The notes under the pieces are model-generated. The model searched no databases and was not told the origin of the DNA. It saw nothing but the letters and a program-made list of their open reading frames with translations. A DNA stretch of 64,000 bases from an uncultured Lachnospiraceae bacterium (GTDB lineage: Bacteria > Bacillota > Clostridia > Lachnospirales > Lachnospiraceae): contig CAMLYL010000001.1 in the NCBI GenBank assembly GCA_946491665.1, positions 1 through 64,000 of the forward strand. The letters run 5' to 3'. The position numbers and the translations under genes were made by a program. Of this stretch, positions 1-10,070 are shown one piece after another; positions within the stretch are counted from its first letter, which is position 1, and the number at the start of each line of letters is the position of its first letter.

Positions 1-1063
1 CTACCACACAAATTACCAGTACCGTCAGCCATACCGGCGACAGATCCAGGGAAGCCAGAGCTGTACAAATTACTCCAAAAGCGGCCGTAGACGTTACTAC
101 CGATGCCAGTCCGGAAGGCGTTGCTACTGTAGTCAGTGCATTAGGATAACTGTCTCCTCCCCGGTTCAGAGTACCTACGATCCGTTTAACAATACTCACT
201 TCATTGGGTTTTTTCTCAATATATCTGCCGGACAAAATCAGACAGAGAACAATACCGGAAGCCAGCGCCACCGCAACATCCAGTTCCAGAATGGTATACA
301 TTACAAACACACATACCAGCGGCAGCAGCGCAATCACAAAGTGAGGCAGCTTTCTTCCTTCCTTAAAAGGATCCATCTTTTCCACCTGTCCCCAGTCAAA
401 AACCTCTCCGTTTTTCTGGGCCTTGATAATCATGGTAGTCAGAGAGAAGAATGCCAGAACCACAATCAGAATACAGGAAATATATCCCGGAATCATTCCT
501 GCCTTTGCGGTAATATCATACCCCTCTCCCTGAAGAGCCTGAACCATGGCAATGTTATCAATCTGAGGTGAACCGGGCATTGTCATAAATGCACAGTTCA
601 GACACAGCATGCCAGGTACAAATCTTCTGGGAATATTGGCCAGCTCCGCAATCACCATAGCGATCGGAAATGTGGAAAACATTAATACAAAACCGTCAAT
701 ACCTCCCAGAGTCATAACTGCACTTATAACAATCATAATTAAAATCGCGATCCGCACCTGTGCCGGACCGGATTTTCCTGCCAGAAATTTGTTATTTAAT
801 GTTTTTGCAATTGAAAGGGCGCACCCTGTTTCTGTAAATACTTTTCCCAGTACAGCTCCCAGAAAAATTACTGCAAATAATGATACAATCATTTCACCTA
901 ATCCGGAAGCAAATGTGTAAAATGCATCTACCGGATCCAGAGAATTTGTCACCGCCACAATAATTGCACAGACGGGCGCAATAATAAAAGTGGAAACCCC
1001 TTTGTAAACCAAAATCAGGAACAATATCAATGCAACTAAAATTCCTATAATCCCCAATGCCAT
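1..1063 (-). CDS. GntP/anion-type permease, partial (runs off window start)
   Basis: Translated by hand from ATG at 1063 (MALGIIGILVALILFLILVYKGVSTFIIAPVCAIIVAV...LGGIDGFVLMFSTFPIAMVIAELANIPRRFVPGMLCLNCAFMTMPGSPQ); RBS AGGAGG upstream; open to the window edge, absent from the ORF track because no stop codon is in the window. Confidence 0.75.
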   Translation of the reverse strand, partial: MALGIIGILVALILFLILVYKGVSTFIIAPVCAIIVAVTNSLDPVDAFYTFASGLGEMIVSLFAVIFLGAVLGKVFTETGCALSIAKTLNNKFLAGKSGPAQVRIAILIMIVISAVMTLGGIDGFVLMFSTFPIAMVIAELANIPRRFVPGMLCLNCAFMTMPGSPQIDNIAMVQALQGEGYDITAKAGMIPGYISCILIVVLAFFSLTTMIIKAQKNGEVFDWGQVEKMDPFKEGRKLPHFVIALLPLVCVFVMYTILELDVAVALASGIVLCLILSGRYIEKKPNEVSIVKRIVGTLNRGGDSYPNALTTVATPSGLASVVTSTAAFGVICTALASLDLSPVWLTVLVICVV

Positions 1064-1235
1064 AATCTGAAACCTCCTGCTGTTTTCTTTTTGTTTTTGC
1101 CGAAACTGCTGTCATTTACTTCATAAGACTATCATAGAGGAGATAATTCTCTTTGTACAATCCGTTTTCAGGGATGGTGACCGGCAAAAAAATCATGCAG
1201 AATATTTCAGATACCGCCGCATTGAGATCCTCAGC

Positions 1236-1290
1236 GGAACGCTTTTTAGCTGCATAGGAACAAGGTTTCCTATGCAACTAAAAAAGCGGC
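1236..1290 (-). terminator. Long stem-loop between the Mop gene and the permease
   Basis: cgctttttagctgcataggaa / tttcctatgcaactaaaaaagcg inverted repeat. Confidence 0.6.
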
Positions 1291-1341
1291 AGAATCACTT
1301 CCGCCGCAGATTACACTCTTACACTCTCAAAACATATTTTT

Positions 1342-1755
1342 TCAGCAGGCAATCATAACAGATGTTGCCTTGATAATCGCTGTCGCTTTTTCGCCGACAG
1401 CAAGTCCCAGGTCTTTTACTGCTTCCATGGAAATAGTGGAAGTAATGCCGACACCGTCTGCCACATCCAGCTTCACGATAGCATTTACTGCGCCCTCCTC
1501 GATGGAAGAAACAGTACCATTCAACTGATTTCTCGCGCTGATCTTCAAATTGCCGTTTGCCATCATAACAGATGTTGCCTTGATCACTGCTGTCGCCTCT
1601 TTTCCAACAGCCAGTCCAAGAGCCTGAATGGACTCCATGGAGATCGTTGCGCTGATCTGGTTCCCTCCGGCAATATCCAGCTTTACAATACCGTTAACTG
1701 CGCCTTCTCTGATCTCGGCTACTGTACCCGTAATCTGATTTCTCGCACTAATCAT
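1342..1755 (-). CDS. Tandem TOBE/Mop domain molybdopterin/molybdate-binding protein
   Basis: Two repeats of ISARNQ(I/L)xGTV..EGAVN.IVKLD...ISMEx...LGLAVG..A.A(V/I)IKATSVM; RBS AGGAAGG before ATG at 1755. Confidence 0.88.
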   Translation of the reverse strand: MISARNQITGTVAEIREGAVNGIVKLDIAGGNQISATISMESIQALGLAVGKEATAVIKATSVMMANGNLKISARNQLNGTVSSIEEGAVNAIVKLDVADGVGITSTISMEAVKDLGLAVGEKATAIIKATSVMIAC

Positions 1756-1967
1756 AAATAAATCCTTCCTTTCCGTTACCTCTTCTGATACCATAATACA
1801 GATGTCAAAAGCCCACCCCGCTTTTTCCTCTGTACAGTCATTAAGATACCACAAAAGCCGCTTTTTTACCATGCATTTTCCACATTTATTTATTCTGATA
1901 TCAGATAATCCTGTCCCCGGGTTTTCTTGACTTCTCTTTGGTTCTTATTATAAAGTATAAATAAAAA

Positions 1968-1992
1968 AGAATCCTGCTTCGCAGGATTCTCC
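1968..1992. terminator. Stem-loop GAATCCTGC-ttc-GCAGGATTC
   Basis: Perfect inverted repeat in intergenic region. Confidence 0.6.
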
Positions 1993-2066
1993 GCCTGCGG
2001 CGGACTGTCCGGACAGCAGCTCAGATTGTCCGGATATGCATTTATAATTATATGGAGATAACAGTT

Positions 2067-3203
2067 ATGACACGAGCACTTGTAATATTATGCGGAGGAC
2101 TCAGCACACGAATGGGCTGCGACAAGGCATTTCTGCCTTTTGGAGCCTCCTCTCTTTTAAATTATCAGATCACACGGTTCCGACCCTATTTTGACAAAAT
2201 CTATGTATCCGTTCCCGCCCATAATGAACGTCCTGTTGACTACACCGGACGTTTCGGCTGCCCGGCCGTCGAGGATGAATTTTCCAATCTGGGTCCCATC
2301 GGCGGTCTGTACAGCTGTCTGCGGGCAATTCCGGAAGATATCCTTTTTTTCACTTCCGTAGACGCGCCCTTTACGGATCCTTCTCTGGCTGTCACTCTGT
2401 GTGACCGTTTAAGCAACGCGGATGCCGGACACATCCGTACCTGTACCATTGAAAACCCTTCCGGACAGATCCAGCCGCTGTTTGCAGCTTACCGGAAAAG
2501 CTGTCTGCAGCGCATTACAGAGCTGATCCGTGAGCAAAAATACCGTCTCAAAGCGCTGTTTGATGAAGAGAGCTCTATCATTCATGATGGCTTTTTCCCG
2601 CCGGAACAGTTTTTCAATATGAACGATCCCACCAGTTACTATTACGCCCTGCACAAGCTGTCCAGGGAGACACCGGCAGCCTTCCCGCCGGATTTTGCAG
2701 TAAAGGCCGCCGGGAAAAAGATTCCCGTACTCTCCTTCACCGCAAAGTCCGGAACCGGCAAAACCACCTACCTTGAAAAACTTCTTCCGCTGTTGCGGCA
2801 GCACAACCTGAGAATCGCCGTAGTAAAGCACGATGCCCACGGTTTTGAAATCGACAAGCCCGGAAAGGACAGCTACCGTCTGACCCGGGCCGGAGCAGAA
2901 CATATGATCCTTACCTCTGAGCATCAGACTGCTGCTATTTTCACTCATCCGGGACTGAATCCCGATCTGGAAACGCTGCTGAACCGCATTGAAAATGTAG
3001 ATTTTATCATCACTGAGGGCTACAAACTGGGCACTCAGAAAAAGATCCATCTGCTGCGTAAAGGGTACAACGAAACGCCTGCTGGCAGCCTGGAAAACGT
3101 GATTGCCTATGTGGCGGACTTCCCCTTTCAGGCGGATGTACCTGTATTTGACCTGAATCACCCGGAACAGATTATCCCATTTCTGTTGGAATACATCGGG
3201 TAA
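2067..3203 (+). CDS. mobAB: MobA-MobB fusion (molybdenum cofactor guanylyltransferase + MobB P-loop domain)
   Basis: N-terminal LCGGLSTRMGCDKAFLPFG (MobA nucleotide site), C-terminal VLSFTAKSGTGKTTYLEKLLPLLRQHNLRIAVVKHDAHGFEID (MobB Walker A). Confidence 0.92.
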   Translation: MTRALVILCGGLSTRMGCDKAFLPFGASSLLNYQITRFRPYFDKIYVSVPAHNERPVDYTGRFGCPAVEDEFSNLGPIGGLYSCLRAIPEDILFFTSVDAPFTDPSLAVTLCDRLSNADAGHIRTCTIENPSGQIQPLFAAYRKSCLQRITELIREQKYRLKALFDEESSIIHDGFFPPEQFFNMNDPTSYYYALHKLSRETPAAFPPDFAVKAAGKKIPVLSFTAKSGTGKTTYLEKLLPLLRQHNLRIAVVKHDAHGFEIDKPGKDSYRLTRAGAEHMILTSEHQTAAIFTHPGLNPDLETLLNRIENVDFIITEGYKLGTQKKIHLLRKGYNETPAGSLENVIAYVADFPFQADVPVFDLNHPEQIIPFLLEYIG

Positions 3204-3355
3204 GCCAGTGAAGTACACCATGTATTATTTCCGATTTGGAATGACGCGGCCGCAATTTTGCATGACTGAATTCCTCAAAAAGTTTTAAACTGTAGTATAC
3301 AGGATTATAAACGGATTTTACAGCAATATAAAATGAAAGAGGGGGAAAACGGACA

Positions 3356-4213
3356 ATGTGTATTGAATATGATTCCATCAATCGTAAGTTATCCATATCG
3401 GAAATGGCACAGATTCACAATATCACGCGTCAGACACTGATCTACTATGATAAGATCAATTTGTTTAAACCTGACATCATCGAAGCAAACGGGTACCGCT
3501 ACTACAGCACTACACAGATTCCGCTGCTGCGTGAAATCTGTTTTCTGCGTTCTATCGGCATGTCCCTGGATGATATCCGTAAAAATAATGCTTACAGTGA
3601 TTCCACAACGACAATCCAGCTTCTGGAATCACAGAATGATAAATTGCAGAAACAGATCGATCAGCTGCAGGCACAGCAAAAACAGATTAACAACCGTATT
3701 CAGATTTACCGCAATGCTACAGATTTTCACGGAACAGAATACAAGCCTTCCATTCAGCATTTTCCTCAGAGAACTATGCTTTATCACGAATGGGAGTCCG
3801 GAAAACACAGCCGCCGCAGCATGCATTTCGCACTGATGCGGGGATGGAATGAGGCAGAAAAATACGGTCTTCTCCCATCAAACCGCTATGGTACGATCTA
3901 TTTTAAAGAAGATCTGGAAAGAGGAGAACCCCTCAGTCATGCAGGAGCCTGCTTTGAAATTGATCCGGATCTTCCGACCCGCGCATGCACACATCTGAAA
4001 GTACTGAAAGAAGGAGATTATGTCTGTATGCAGAGATTCGGGATGTCTTACGACACGATCGCCATGAAAAAACTGCTTCACTGGATTGAAGAAAACAATT
4101 ATGTAATTACCGGTGATATTTATGACGAATGTCTGATGGACGCCAGCTTCTATGAAGATGAATATGAGCCGGATTTCTGTGAACTCCAGATCCCCATTGC
4201 AAAAGCAGTCTGA
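3356..4213 (+). CDS. MerR family transcriptional regulator with GyrI/BmrR-like C-terminal domain
   Basis: LSISEMAQIHNITRQTLIYYDKINLFKPD...YYSTTQIPLLREI MerR HTH; coiled-coil; C-terminal effector-like domain. Confidence 0.88.
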   Translation: MCIEYDSINRKLSISEMAQIHNITRQTLIYYDKINLFKPDIIEANGYRYYSTTQIPLLREICFLRSIGMSLDDIRKNNAYSDSTTTIQLLESQNDKLQKQIDQLQAQQKQINNRIQIYRNATDFHGTEYKPSIQHFPQRTMLYHEWESGKHSRRSMHFALMRGWNEAEKYGLLPSNRYGTIYFKEDLERGEPLSHAGACFEIDPDLPTRACTHLKVLKEGDYVCMQRFGMSYDTIAMKKLLHWIEENNYVITGDIYDECLMDASFYEDEYEPDFCELQIPIAKAV

Positions 4214-4230
4214 ACCGGAAGGAGACCTTT

Positions 4231-4386
4231 ATGGCATACTACATAAAAAAAGATAAAAACAAAAAGAAAACTCAGGATCAGAAAGATTCCGGAAATATTG
4301 CTCCGGAAATGCGTCCCTTTTTCAAGATCCTGGGCTGCGTCATTGTTGTGATTATTGCTATAATCCTCTGGGCGGTGCGCGGCTGA
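4231..4386 (+). CDS. 51-aa single-TM small protein
   Basis: MAYYIKKDKNKKKTQDQKDSGNIAPEMRPFFKILGCVIVVIIAIILWAVRG; RBS AAGGAG 5-10 nt upstream; immediately after the MerR gene. Confidence 0.7.
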   Translation: MAYYIKKDKNKKKTQDQKDSGNIAPEMRPFFKILGCVIVVIIAIILWAVRG

Positions 4387-4430
4387 CAAACACGCAATTT
4401 TCTATTATTTTCTTTAAAACTATTTCGAAC

Positions 4431-4461
4431 AGGAGCCGGCGGATTTTCCGCCGGCTCCTGT
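4431..4461. terminator. Stem-loop AGGAGCCGGCGG-attt-CCGCCGGCTCCT
   Basis: Perfect inverted repeat. Confidence 0.8.
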
Positions 4462-4513
4462 TCATCAGGCTTATGACAAGAGGAGAATATTTATCTGTCC
4501 TTCGATAATTTCT

Positions 4514-5476
4514 TTATTCTGCTTTCCGTCTTCCGATCATATCTACAGCAACTACAATTACAAGAACCGCGCCGATGACAATCTTCTGCATGGAAGAGTT
4601 GACACCCATAATATTCAGTCCTGTACTGATGATACAGATTACAAAAGCTCCGACCACGGTCTTTACAATATTTCCTTCACCGCCGGAAAGGCTGGTGCCG
4701 CCGATGGCCGCTGCCGCAATTGCCAGAATATTGTACCCTCCGTCTGCCACATTCGGACTTCCTGTCATCAGTCTGGATGCAAGAACCATACCTGCGATAG
4801 CTGCTGCCAGTCCGTTCAGGGTAAAGATCAGGATATTATACTTATCTACGTTAACACCGGACAATCTGGCTGTTTTTTCATTACTTCCGATTGCATATGT
4901 ATAGCGTCCCATCTTGGTATTTTTCATAATATAGAGGCAGATCACAAAGAAGATCATTGCCACAATAAACTGAGATGGAATCAGTCCGATTTTCTGGGAT
5001 CCCCAGAATTCAAAAGGAACTCTCGCCCTCTCCGAATCTACAATAGCCACGGAAGTCTCATGTGTAATAACAAGCGCCACGCCGGCTGCTCCATACATCA
5101 TACCAGCCGTCATAATGAAAAACGGAACCCGCAGTTTCGCAATACAAAAGCCGTTCAGCAGGCCGCAGCCCACGCCTACCGCAATACCGATCACAGATGC
5201 CGGAACAGTCGTCATCCCCGCCTGTACACAGAGAGAAACAACACATCCGGATAATGCGGCTATAGCGCCGATAGACAGATCGATCTTACCGCTGATCATA
5301 ACAAAAGTCATACCGCAGCCGAACAGGATATACACGGCGGCAGTCCGAAGCAGGTTTGTAACATTTCCCAGTGAAAAGAATCCTTCTGACGTTATTGAGA
5401 AAAAGATAAACAGGGCCGCCAGTATAATATATACCCCATATTTATCGTATATTTTTTTACCAATTGAAACTTGCAT
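4514..5476 (-). CDS. Ribose-type sugar ABC transporter permease
   Basis: RbsC-like: GGEGNIVKTVVGAF, IGAIAALSG, multiple TM segments. Confidence 0.88.
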   Translation of the reverse strand: MQVSIGKKIYDKYGVYIILAALFIFFSITSEGFFSLGNVTNLLRTAAVYILFGCGMTFVMISGKIDLSIGAIAALSGCVVSLCVQAGMTTVPASVIGIAVGVGCGLLNGFCIAKLRVPFFIMTAGMMYGAAGVALVITHETSVAIVDSERARVPFEFWGSQKIGLIPSQFIVAMIFFVICLYIMKNTKMGRYTYAIGSNEKTARLSGVNVDKYNILIFTLNGLAAAIAGMVLASRLMTGSPNVADGGYNILAIAAAAIGGTSLSGGEGNIVKTVVGAFVICIISTGLNIMGVNSSMQKIVIGAVLVIVVAVDMIGRRKAE

Positions 5477-5487
5477 AACTAACCTCC

Positions 5488-7047
5488 TTAAATATCCAGC
5501 ATCAGCTTCAGCATTTTAGATTTCAGATTTTCTTCTGTATCATCAAACTCGCCGACTTTTCTGCCCTCACGCATCACCACAATGCGGTTGCAGAGTCCGA
5601 TCAGCTCATCCTCTTCCGAGGAGATTACAATTACACCGATTTTATTTTTTACCAGATCCTGGATAATTTTGTAAAAATCAGCTCTGGCTCCCACATCCAC
5701 GCCCCTGGTGGGTTCATCCAGAATCAGCAGATTCGGACTGGCCATCAGCCATTTCCCCAGACAGACCTTCTGCTGATTTCCTCCGCTGAGGTTTTCAATT
5801 TTCTGATTCCGTCCGGTAGTCTTGATTTTCAGATCATGAATCTGTTTTTCCACCTCCTGAATCTCCCGCTGTTTCTGAATATGAAAATTCTTTCCCAGCC
5901 AGTGCATATTTCCGATTCCCATATTTTCAAGAACCGACCGCACACCCAGAATTCCTTCATTCTTACGATCCTCGCTGACATAGCCAATTCCCTGCTTCAC
6001 TGCATCTACAGGACTCTTCACATGCAGCGTCTTTCCACGGTAAACAAATTCTCCGGAATCCAGATGATAGCATCCGAAAATCGTCTTGGCAATTTCCGTT
6101 CTTCCGGCTCCTGCCAGCCCTGCGAAGCCCAGGATCTCGCCCTCCCGCAGTTCAAAGCTCACATCCTCGTATTTTCCTTTGCAGGTCACATGCTTTGCCT
6201 CAAAAATCACATCTCCTGTCTCACGGTATTTATCCGGAAACTGATTTACATTATCCGAGCCGACAATTCCCGCCAGCAGGCGGTGATTATCTACATTCTC
6301 TATAAGATCTGTAAACACCAGCTTACCATCCCGCAACAGCGTAATCCGATCACAGATCTCATAGACCTCCGACATCCGATGGGTAATATAGATCATTCCC
6401 ACTCCCTTTTTCTTCAGCCGCCGTATCAGATCAAACAGCTGATCTGTTTCCTGCAGTGTAAGAGATGATGTAGGTTCGTCAAAGACCACCAGATCACTGT
6501 CCAGATTCAGAGCGCGGGTAATTTCAATCATCTGCTGTGTTGCTACAGACAGATTGCCCGCCCGCTCATCCAGATCCAAATCAATTCCCACTTCATCCAT
6601 TACTTCTTTTGCCCGTTTGCGCATGGCCTTCCAGTCATACACTCCATTGTGGGTAATCTCATTGGCGATAAATATATTTTCAAGCACGCTCAGATGCGGC
6701 AGAATATTCAACTCCTGAAACACCATGACAACACCATCCTGCTGGGCGTCATGCACACATGCCATAATTTTCGCCGGCTTCCCGTCATGCGAAATTTCAG
6801 CTCCCTCATCCGGCATATAAACGCCCGCAAGGATTTTCATCAGAGTGGATTTTCCGGCGCCGTTTGCCCCCATGAGAGCATGCGCTTCTCCGGCATATGC
6901 ATAGAAATTCACATCATCCAGAACTTTCGTGCCTGAAAAGGTCTTGGAGATATGTTCCATTCTCAATATTTCTTTTCCCATACCGACTGCCTTTCCCTTT
7001 CTCAAAACGTCTGCCCGGGAAATCCCGGGCAGGGTTTTATCACTCAC
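5488..7047 (-). CDS. Sugar ABC transporter ATP-binding protein (RbsA/MglA type, tandem ATPase domains)
   Basis: Walker A GANGAGKSTLMK, LSVATQQMIEI and LSGGNQQKVCLGKWL signatures. Confidence 0.93.
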   Translation of the reverse strand: MSDKTLPGISRADVLRKGKAVGMGKEILRMEHISKTFSGTKVLDDVNFYAYAGEAHALMGANGAGKSTLMKILAGVYMPDEGAEISHDGKPAKIMACVHDAQQDGVVMVFQELNILPHLSVLENIFIANEITHNGVYDWKAMRKRAKEVMDEVGIDLDLDERAGNLSVATQQMIEITRALNLDSDLVVFDEPTSSLTLQETDQLFDLIRRLKKKGVGMIYITHRMSEVYEICDRITLLRDGKLVFTDLIENVDNHRLLAGIVGSDNVNQFPDKYRETGDVIFEAKHVTCKGKYEDVSFELREGEILGFAGLAGAGRTEIAKTIFGCYHLDSGEFVYRGKTLHVKSPVDAVKQGIGYVSEDRKNEGILGVRSVLENMGIGNMHWLGKNFHIQKQREIQEVEKQIHDLKIKTTGRNQKIENLSGGNQQKVCLGKWLMASPNLLILDEPTRGVDVGARADFYKIIQDLVKNKIGVIVISSEEDELIGLCNRIVVMREGRKVGEFDDTEENLKSKMLKLMLDI

Positions 7048-7078
7048 TATTCAACTCTCATTTCACAGCGGAAGGATC

Positions 7079-8188
7079 CTATTCCAGTCCCTCTCCCATC
7101 TCAACAAAACTTCTCATATAATCAGATACTTCGTCAATAGAATTTCCCATACCCCAGTTGGATAATTCCTCGCCGTGAGGCAGATACTCTTCCACATTCT
7201 CTGCTGTGATAATGGTATCCGGAGTATATGTAAGTTCCGGAACTTCCTCGCCCTGAATCAGCGCGTAAGCCTGCTGTACTGCGTAATATCCCTGAAGGAT
7301 AGACCAGTCATAAGCTGTAGCGTAGATCTCGCCGTTGGCGATAGACTGTAATGCAATATAGTTACCGTCAATACCAGCTACCAGAACACCGTCCGCACCA
7401 ACTTCTATATCATTCTCTTTCAGTGCGCTGACTGCGCCTGCCGCCATCAGGTCATTGCAGCAGAGAACCGCATCCACATCCGGGTGAGCCTGAACAATAT
7501 CGGCCATGGTAGTAGCCGCCGTATCCTGATCATAGCTTGCACTCTGAGACTCTGCCAGTTCGATTCCATCATATTCTTCGATCGCTTTCTCAAAACCGGC
7601 TGTTCTTTCCTGGGAAGAGCTTGCCGCGTCCACACCGCGCAGAATCACGACCTGACCTTCACCGCCCAACTGATCAAATACATTCTTCGCCAGCTCATAA
7701 GCCATCTGTGTATGATCTACACCGATATAATTAGGCATATACTCGCTTACTTCATCGCCCCATACATTTGTAATTTCAGTATCAACAGTAACAAACGGGA
7801 TTCCTGCGTCATGAGCGGCATTTACCGCATTTGCCACACCGTCAGAATCATTCGCAGTCAGGATCAGCGCATCCACACCAGAGGAGATCATGTTCTCACA
7901 TTTTGTGATCTGTCCCTCTACATCAGACTCTGTTGCCGTATTGTCCACCTTGACCTCAACACCCAGATCTTTGCCGGCCAGAACAGCGCCATAAGCGATA
8001 TCCTGGAAATGTGCATTCGTAGCTGTTTTCACCACGATACCAATACTGATATCAGAATCAGATGCATTGTCAGCGGTTGAGCTTCCTCCTGTTCCGGATG
8101 TACCTCCTTCCTGACCGCATGCAGCCAATCCCATTACCATTGCTCCCGCCAGTACAACAGCCAATAATCTTGCTACTCTCTTCTTCAT
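7079..8188 (-). CDS. Periplasmic-binding-protein-like sugar-binding lipoprotein
   Basis: Lipobox LAACG after MKKRVARLLAVVLAGAMVMG; Peripla_BP_4-like fold motifs; RBS GGAGG. Confidence 0.9.
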   Translation of the reverse strand: MKKRVARLLAVVLAGAMVMGLAACGQEGGTSGTGGSSTADNASDSDISIGIVVKTATNAHFQDIAYGAVLAGKDLGVEVKVDNTATESDVEGQITKCENMISSGVDALILTANDSDGVANAVNAAHDAGIPFVTVDTEITNVWGDEVSEYMPNYIGVDHTQMAYELAKNVFDQLGGEGQVVILRGVDAASSSQERTAGFEKAIEEYDGIELAESQSASYDQDTAATTMADIVQAHPDVDAVLCCNDLMAAGAVSALKENDIEVGADGVLVAGIDGNYIALQSIANGEIYATAYDWSILQGYYAVQQAYALIQGEEVPELTYTPDTIITAENVEEYLPHGEELSNWGMGNSIDEVSDYMRSFVEMGEGLE

Positions 8189-8433
8189 ATTGAATTCCTC
8201 CTTAGACCATTCTCGTCTTGTCATTTTTGATAATACCAGTATACCAGCAGAAAATCCTTCCAGTAATTCATCTGAGGAATTCAATTATGTGCAAATGAAA
8301 TTATCGTATTCGTGCAAAATAAGCCGGGAATCCCTATACAAAACGTCCGGAATGCATCTGGAATACCAGTTAATATAAAACAAAAAGACCACAACCAAAC
8401 CGGCTGTGATCCTTTCACCGCTCATTTTCAACT

Positions 8434-9315
8434 TTACATAATTCTCTCGCCGAGACCGGTAGCATCATACGTTGATACCGCCTCTACTTCCCGTCGGAAT
8501 TCATCCGACTGAATCAGATAAATCAGCCGCTGAAACTCCGGCCGCTTCAGATCCTCTTCCCGGAAAATCATATCATAATCTTCCTGCTTCAAAGGAATAA
8601 AATCCAGTCCTTCCATCATTCGGCAGGTTTTTTCATTTCCGATAGCCACATCCGCAGCCCCCCGCAGAACTGCCGTGGCAGCCGAGTAATGAGATGAAAC
8701 CACATCATTATATCCATAAATCTCTCCATGGCCGATTCCCAGCTTCTTGCACATCTCGTCCACAAACACGCGGATACCGCTGCCCTTGTCACGGTTCACC
8801 ATGCGGATATTTTTTCTTGTCAGATCTTCAAAGGTTCTGATATTCTTGGGATTCCCCTTCTCTACATAGAACCCCTGCCACCGTTTCAGCAAATGATACA
8901 CTGCCAGCTTTTCTCCCGGAAGCATTCTGGTTACATAGGGCAGATTGTAGGTATCTGACTCAGAATCCCACAGATGGGCTGTCGCCACACAGTTATCATT
9001 CTGATACATCTCATACAGTCCCCGATAACTCCCCATAGGAGACCGGAACGCTTTCATACGGAAGCCTTCCTCATCGTTAAACAGCGCACAGAGAGCATCC
9101 AGGATCTGATCCTGACCGCAGATAATAATCTTGTCTGTATCATCATCCGAGATAGGCGTTCCCATAAAATCATATACTTCTGACTTCGAGATCCGGAACT
9201 GTTTTCCAAGCTTGGTCGCCCGCAGTTCTCCTCTTTTAATCATTTCGTACACAGTATTCTTCTTGATCTGCAAAAGATCCGCAACATCCTGAGGCGACAA
9301 AAACTTCTCTTCCAT
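8434..9315 (-). CDS. One-component regulator: excisionase-type HTH fused to a PBP-like ligand domain
   Basis: FLSPQDVADLLQIKKNTVYEMIKRGELRATKLGKQFRISKSEVYDF then a periplasmic-binding-like domain. Confidence 0.82.
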   Translation of the reverse strand: MEEKFLSPQDVADLLQIKKNTVYEMIKRGELRATKLGKQFRISKSEVYDFMGTPISDDDTDKIIICGQDQILDALCALFNDEEGFRMKAFRSPMGSYRGLYEMYQNDNCVATAHLWDSESDTYNLPYVTRMLPGEKLAVYHLLKRWQGFYVEKGNPKNIRTFEDLTRKNIRMVNRDKGSGIRVFVDEMCKKLGIGHGEIYGYNDVVSSHYSAATAVLRGAADVAIGNEKTCRMMEGLDFIPLKQEDYDMIFREEDLKRPEFQRLIYLIQSDEFRREVEAVSTYDATGLGERIM

Positions 9316-9392
9316 AAGCCCCTCCTTTCCAATCGTTTCTGCTGTCTTACAAAAGATGAGCTGCTTTCTATTCCGGTCTCTTCACTGTCTCC

Positions 9393-10070
9393 CTATGATT
9401 CACACATATCAATGGTCTTTCTGATCAGCGCTATGGTGCTCTCCACCGGATAACCGAACAGAAGTCCCACAGTCGCCAGCGCTTCCTGCCCCAGACAATC
9501 ATGAAGCTCAATGGAGCAGAGCTCTTCATTGCCGAACCAGGATAATTCCTGATCAAAATAAAACCTTATTGTCTCTGAATCCAGAGTAACCCCACTGGCC
9601 TCATAAACGCCGAGAAGGCGCTCCAGATCAAAATAATCTGACAGCTTTCCTTTCCTGCTGATATAAAGCATATAGCGATACTCTCTGGGATGATAGGGAT
9701 AGCAGTAATACTCCTCCCCTGTCTCCGCCAGAATAGTCATATAATCACTGGCCGATTCCGGATAAATCGTTGCCGCTATTTTTTTCCCATTCTGAACTGC
9801 ATAATTCATATAAGAAACTACCGGAATCGGACCGTAATTATTGCTGCAGCAGATCAGGTTATACCAGCTCAGATAAGGACTGTCATAACCTTCTGCACAG
9901 GCGGGAAAAAACAGCCGTTTACAGGTTACCTCCCGGGATCCCTGCTCCGGGAAACAGTAACGCAGAGACACAGTTACCTGTTCCCCCTCCTGGCTCCGAT
10001 ACAGAGAAAAAACAACCCTTTCTCCCACATCGTATCCCTGCTCAAACAGCTTCATCTCTTTTGTTTCCAT
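9393..10070 (-). CDS. Hypothetical protein (225 aa)
   Basis: ORF nested in a same-strand gene run; no family recognised. Confidence 0.6.
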   Translation of the reverse strand: METKEMKLFEQGYDVGERVVFSLYRSQEGEQVTVSLRYCFPEQGSREVTCKRLFFPACAEGYDSPYLSWYNLICCSNNYGPIPVVSYMNYAVQNGKKIAATIYPESASDYMTILAETGEEYYCYPYHPREYRYMLYISRKGKLSDYFDLERLLGVYEASGVTLDSETIRFYFDQELSWFGNEELCSIELHDCLGQEALATVGLLFGYPVESTIALIRKTIDMCES

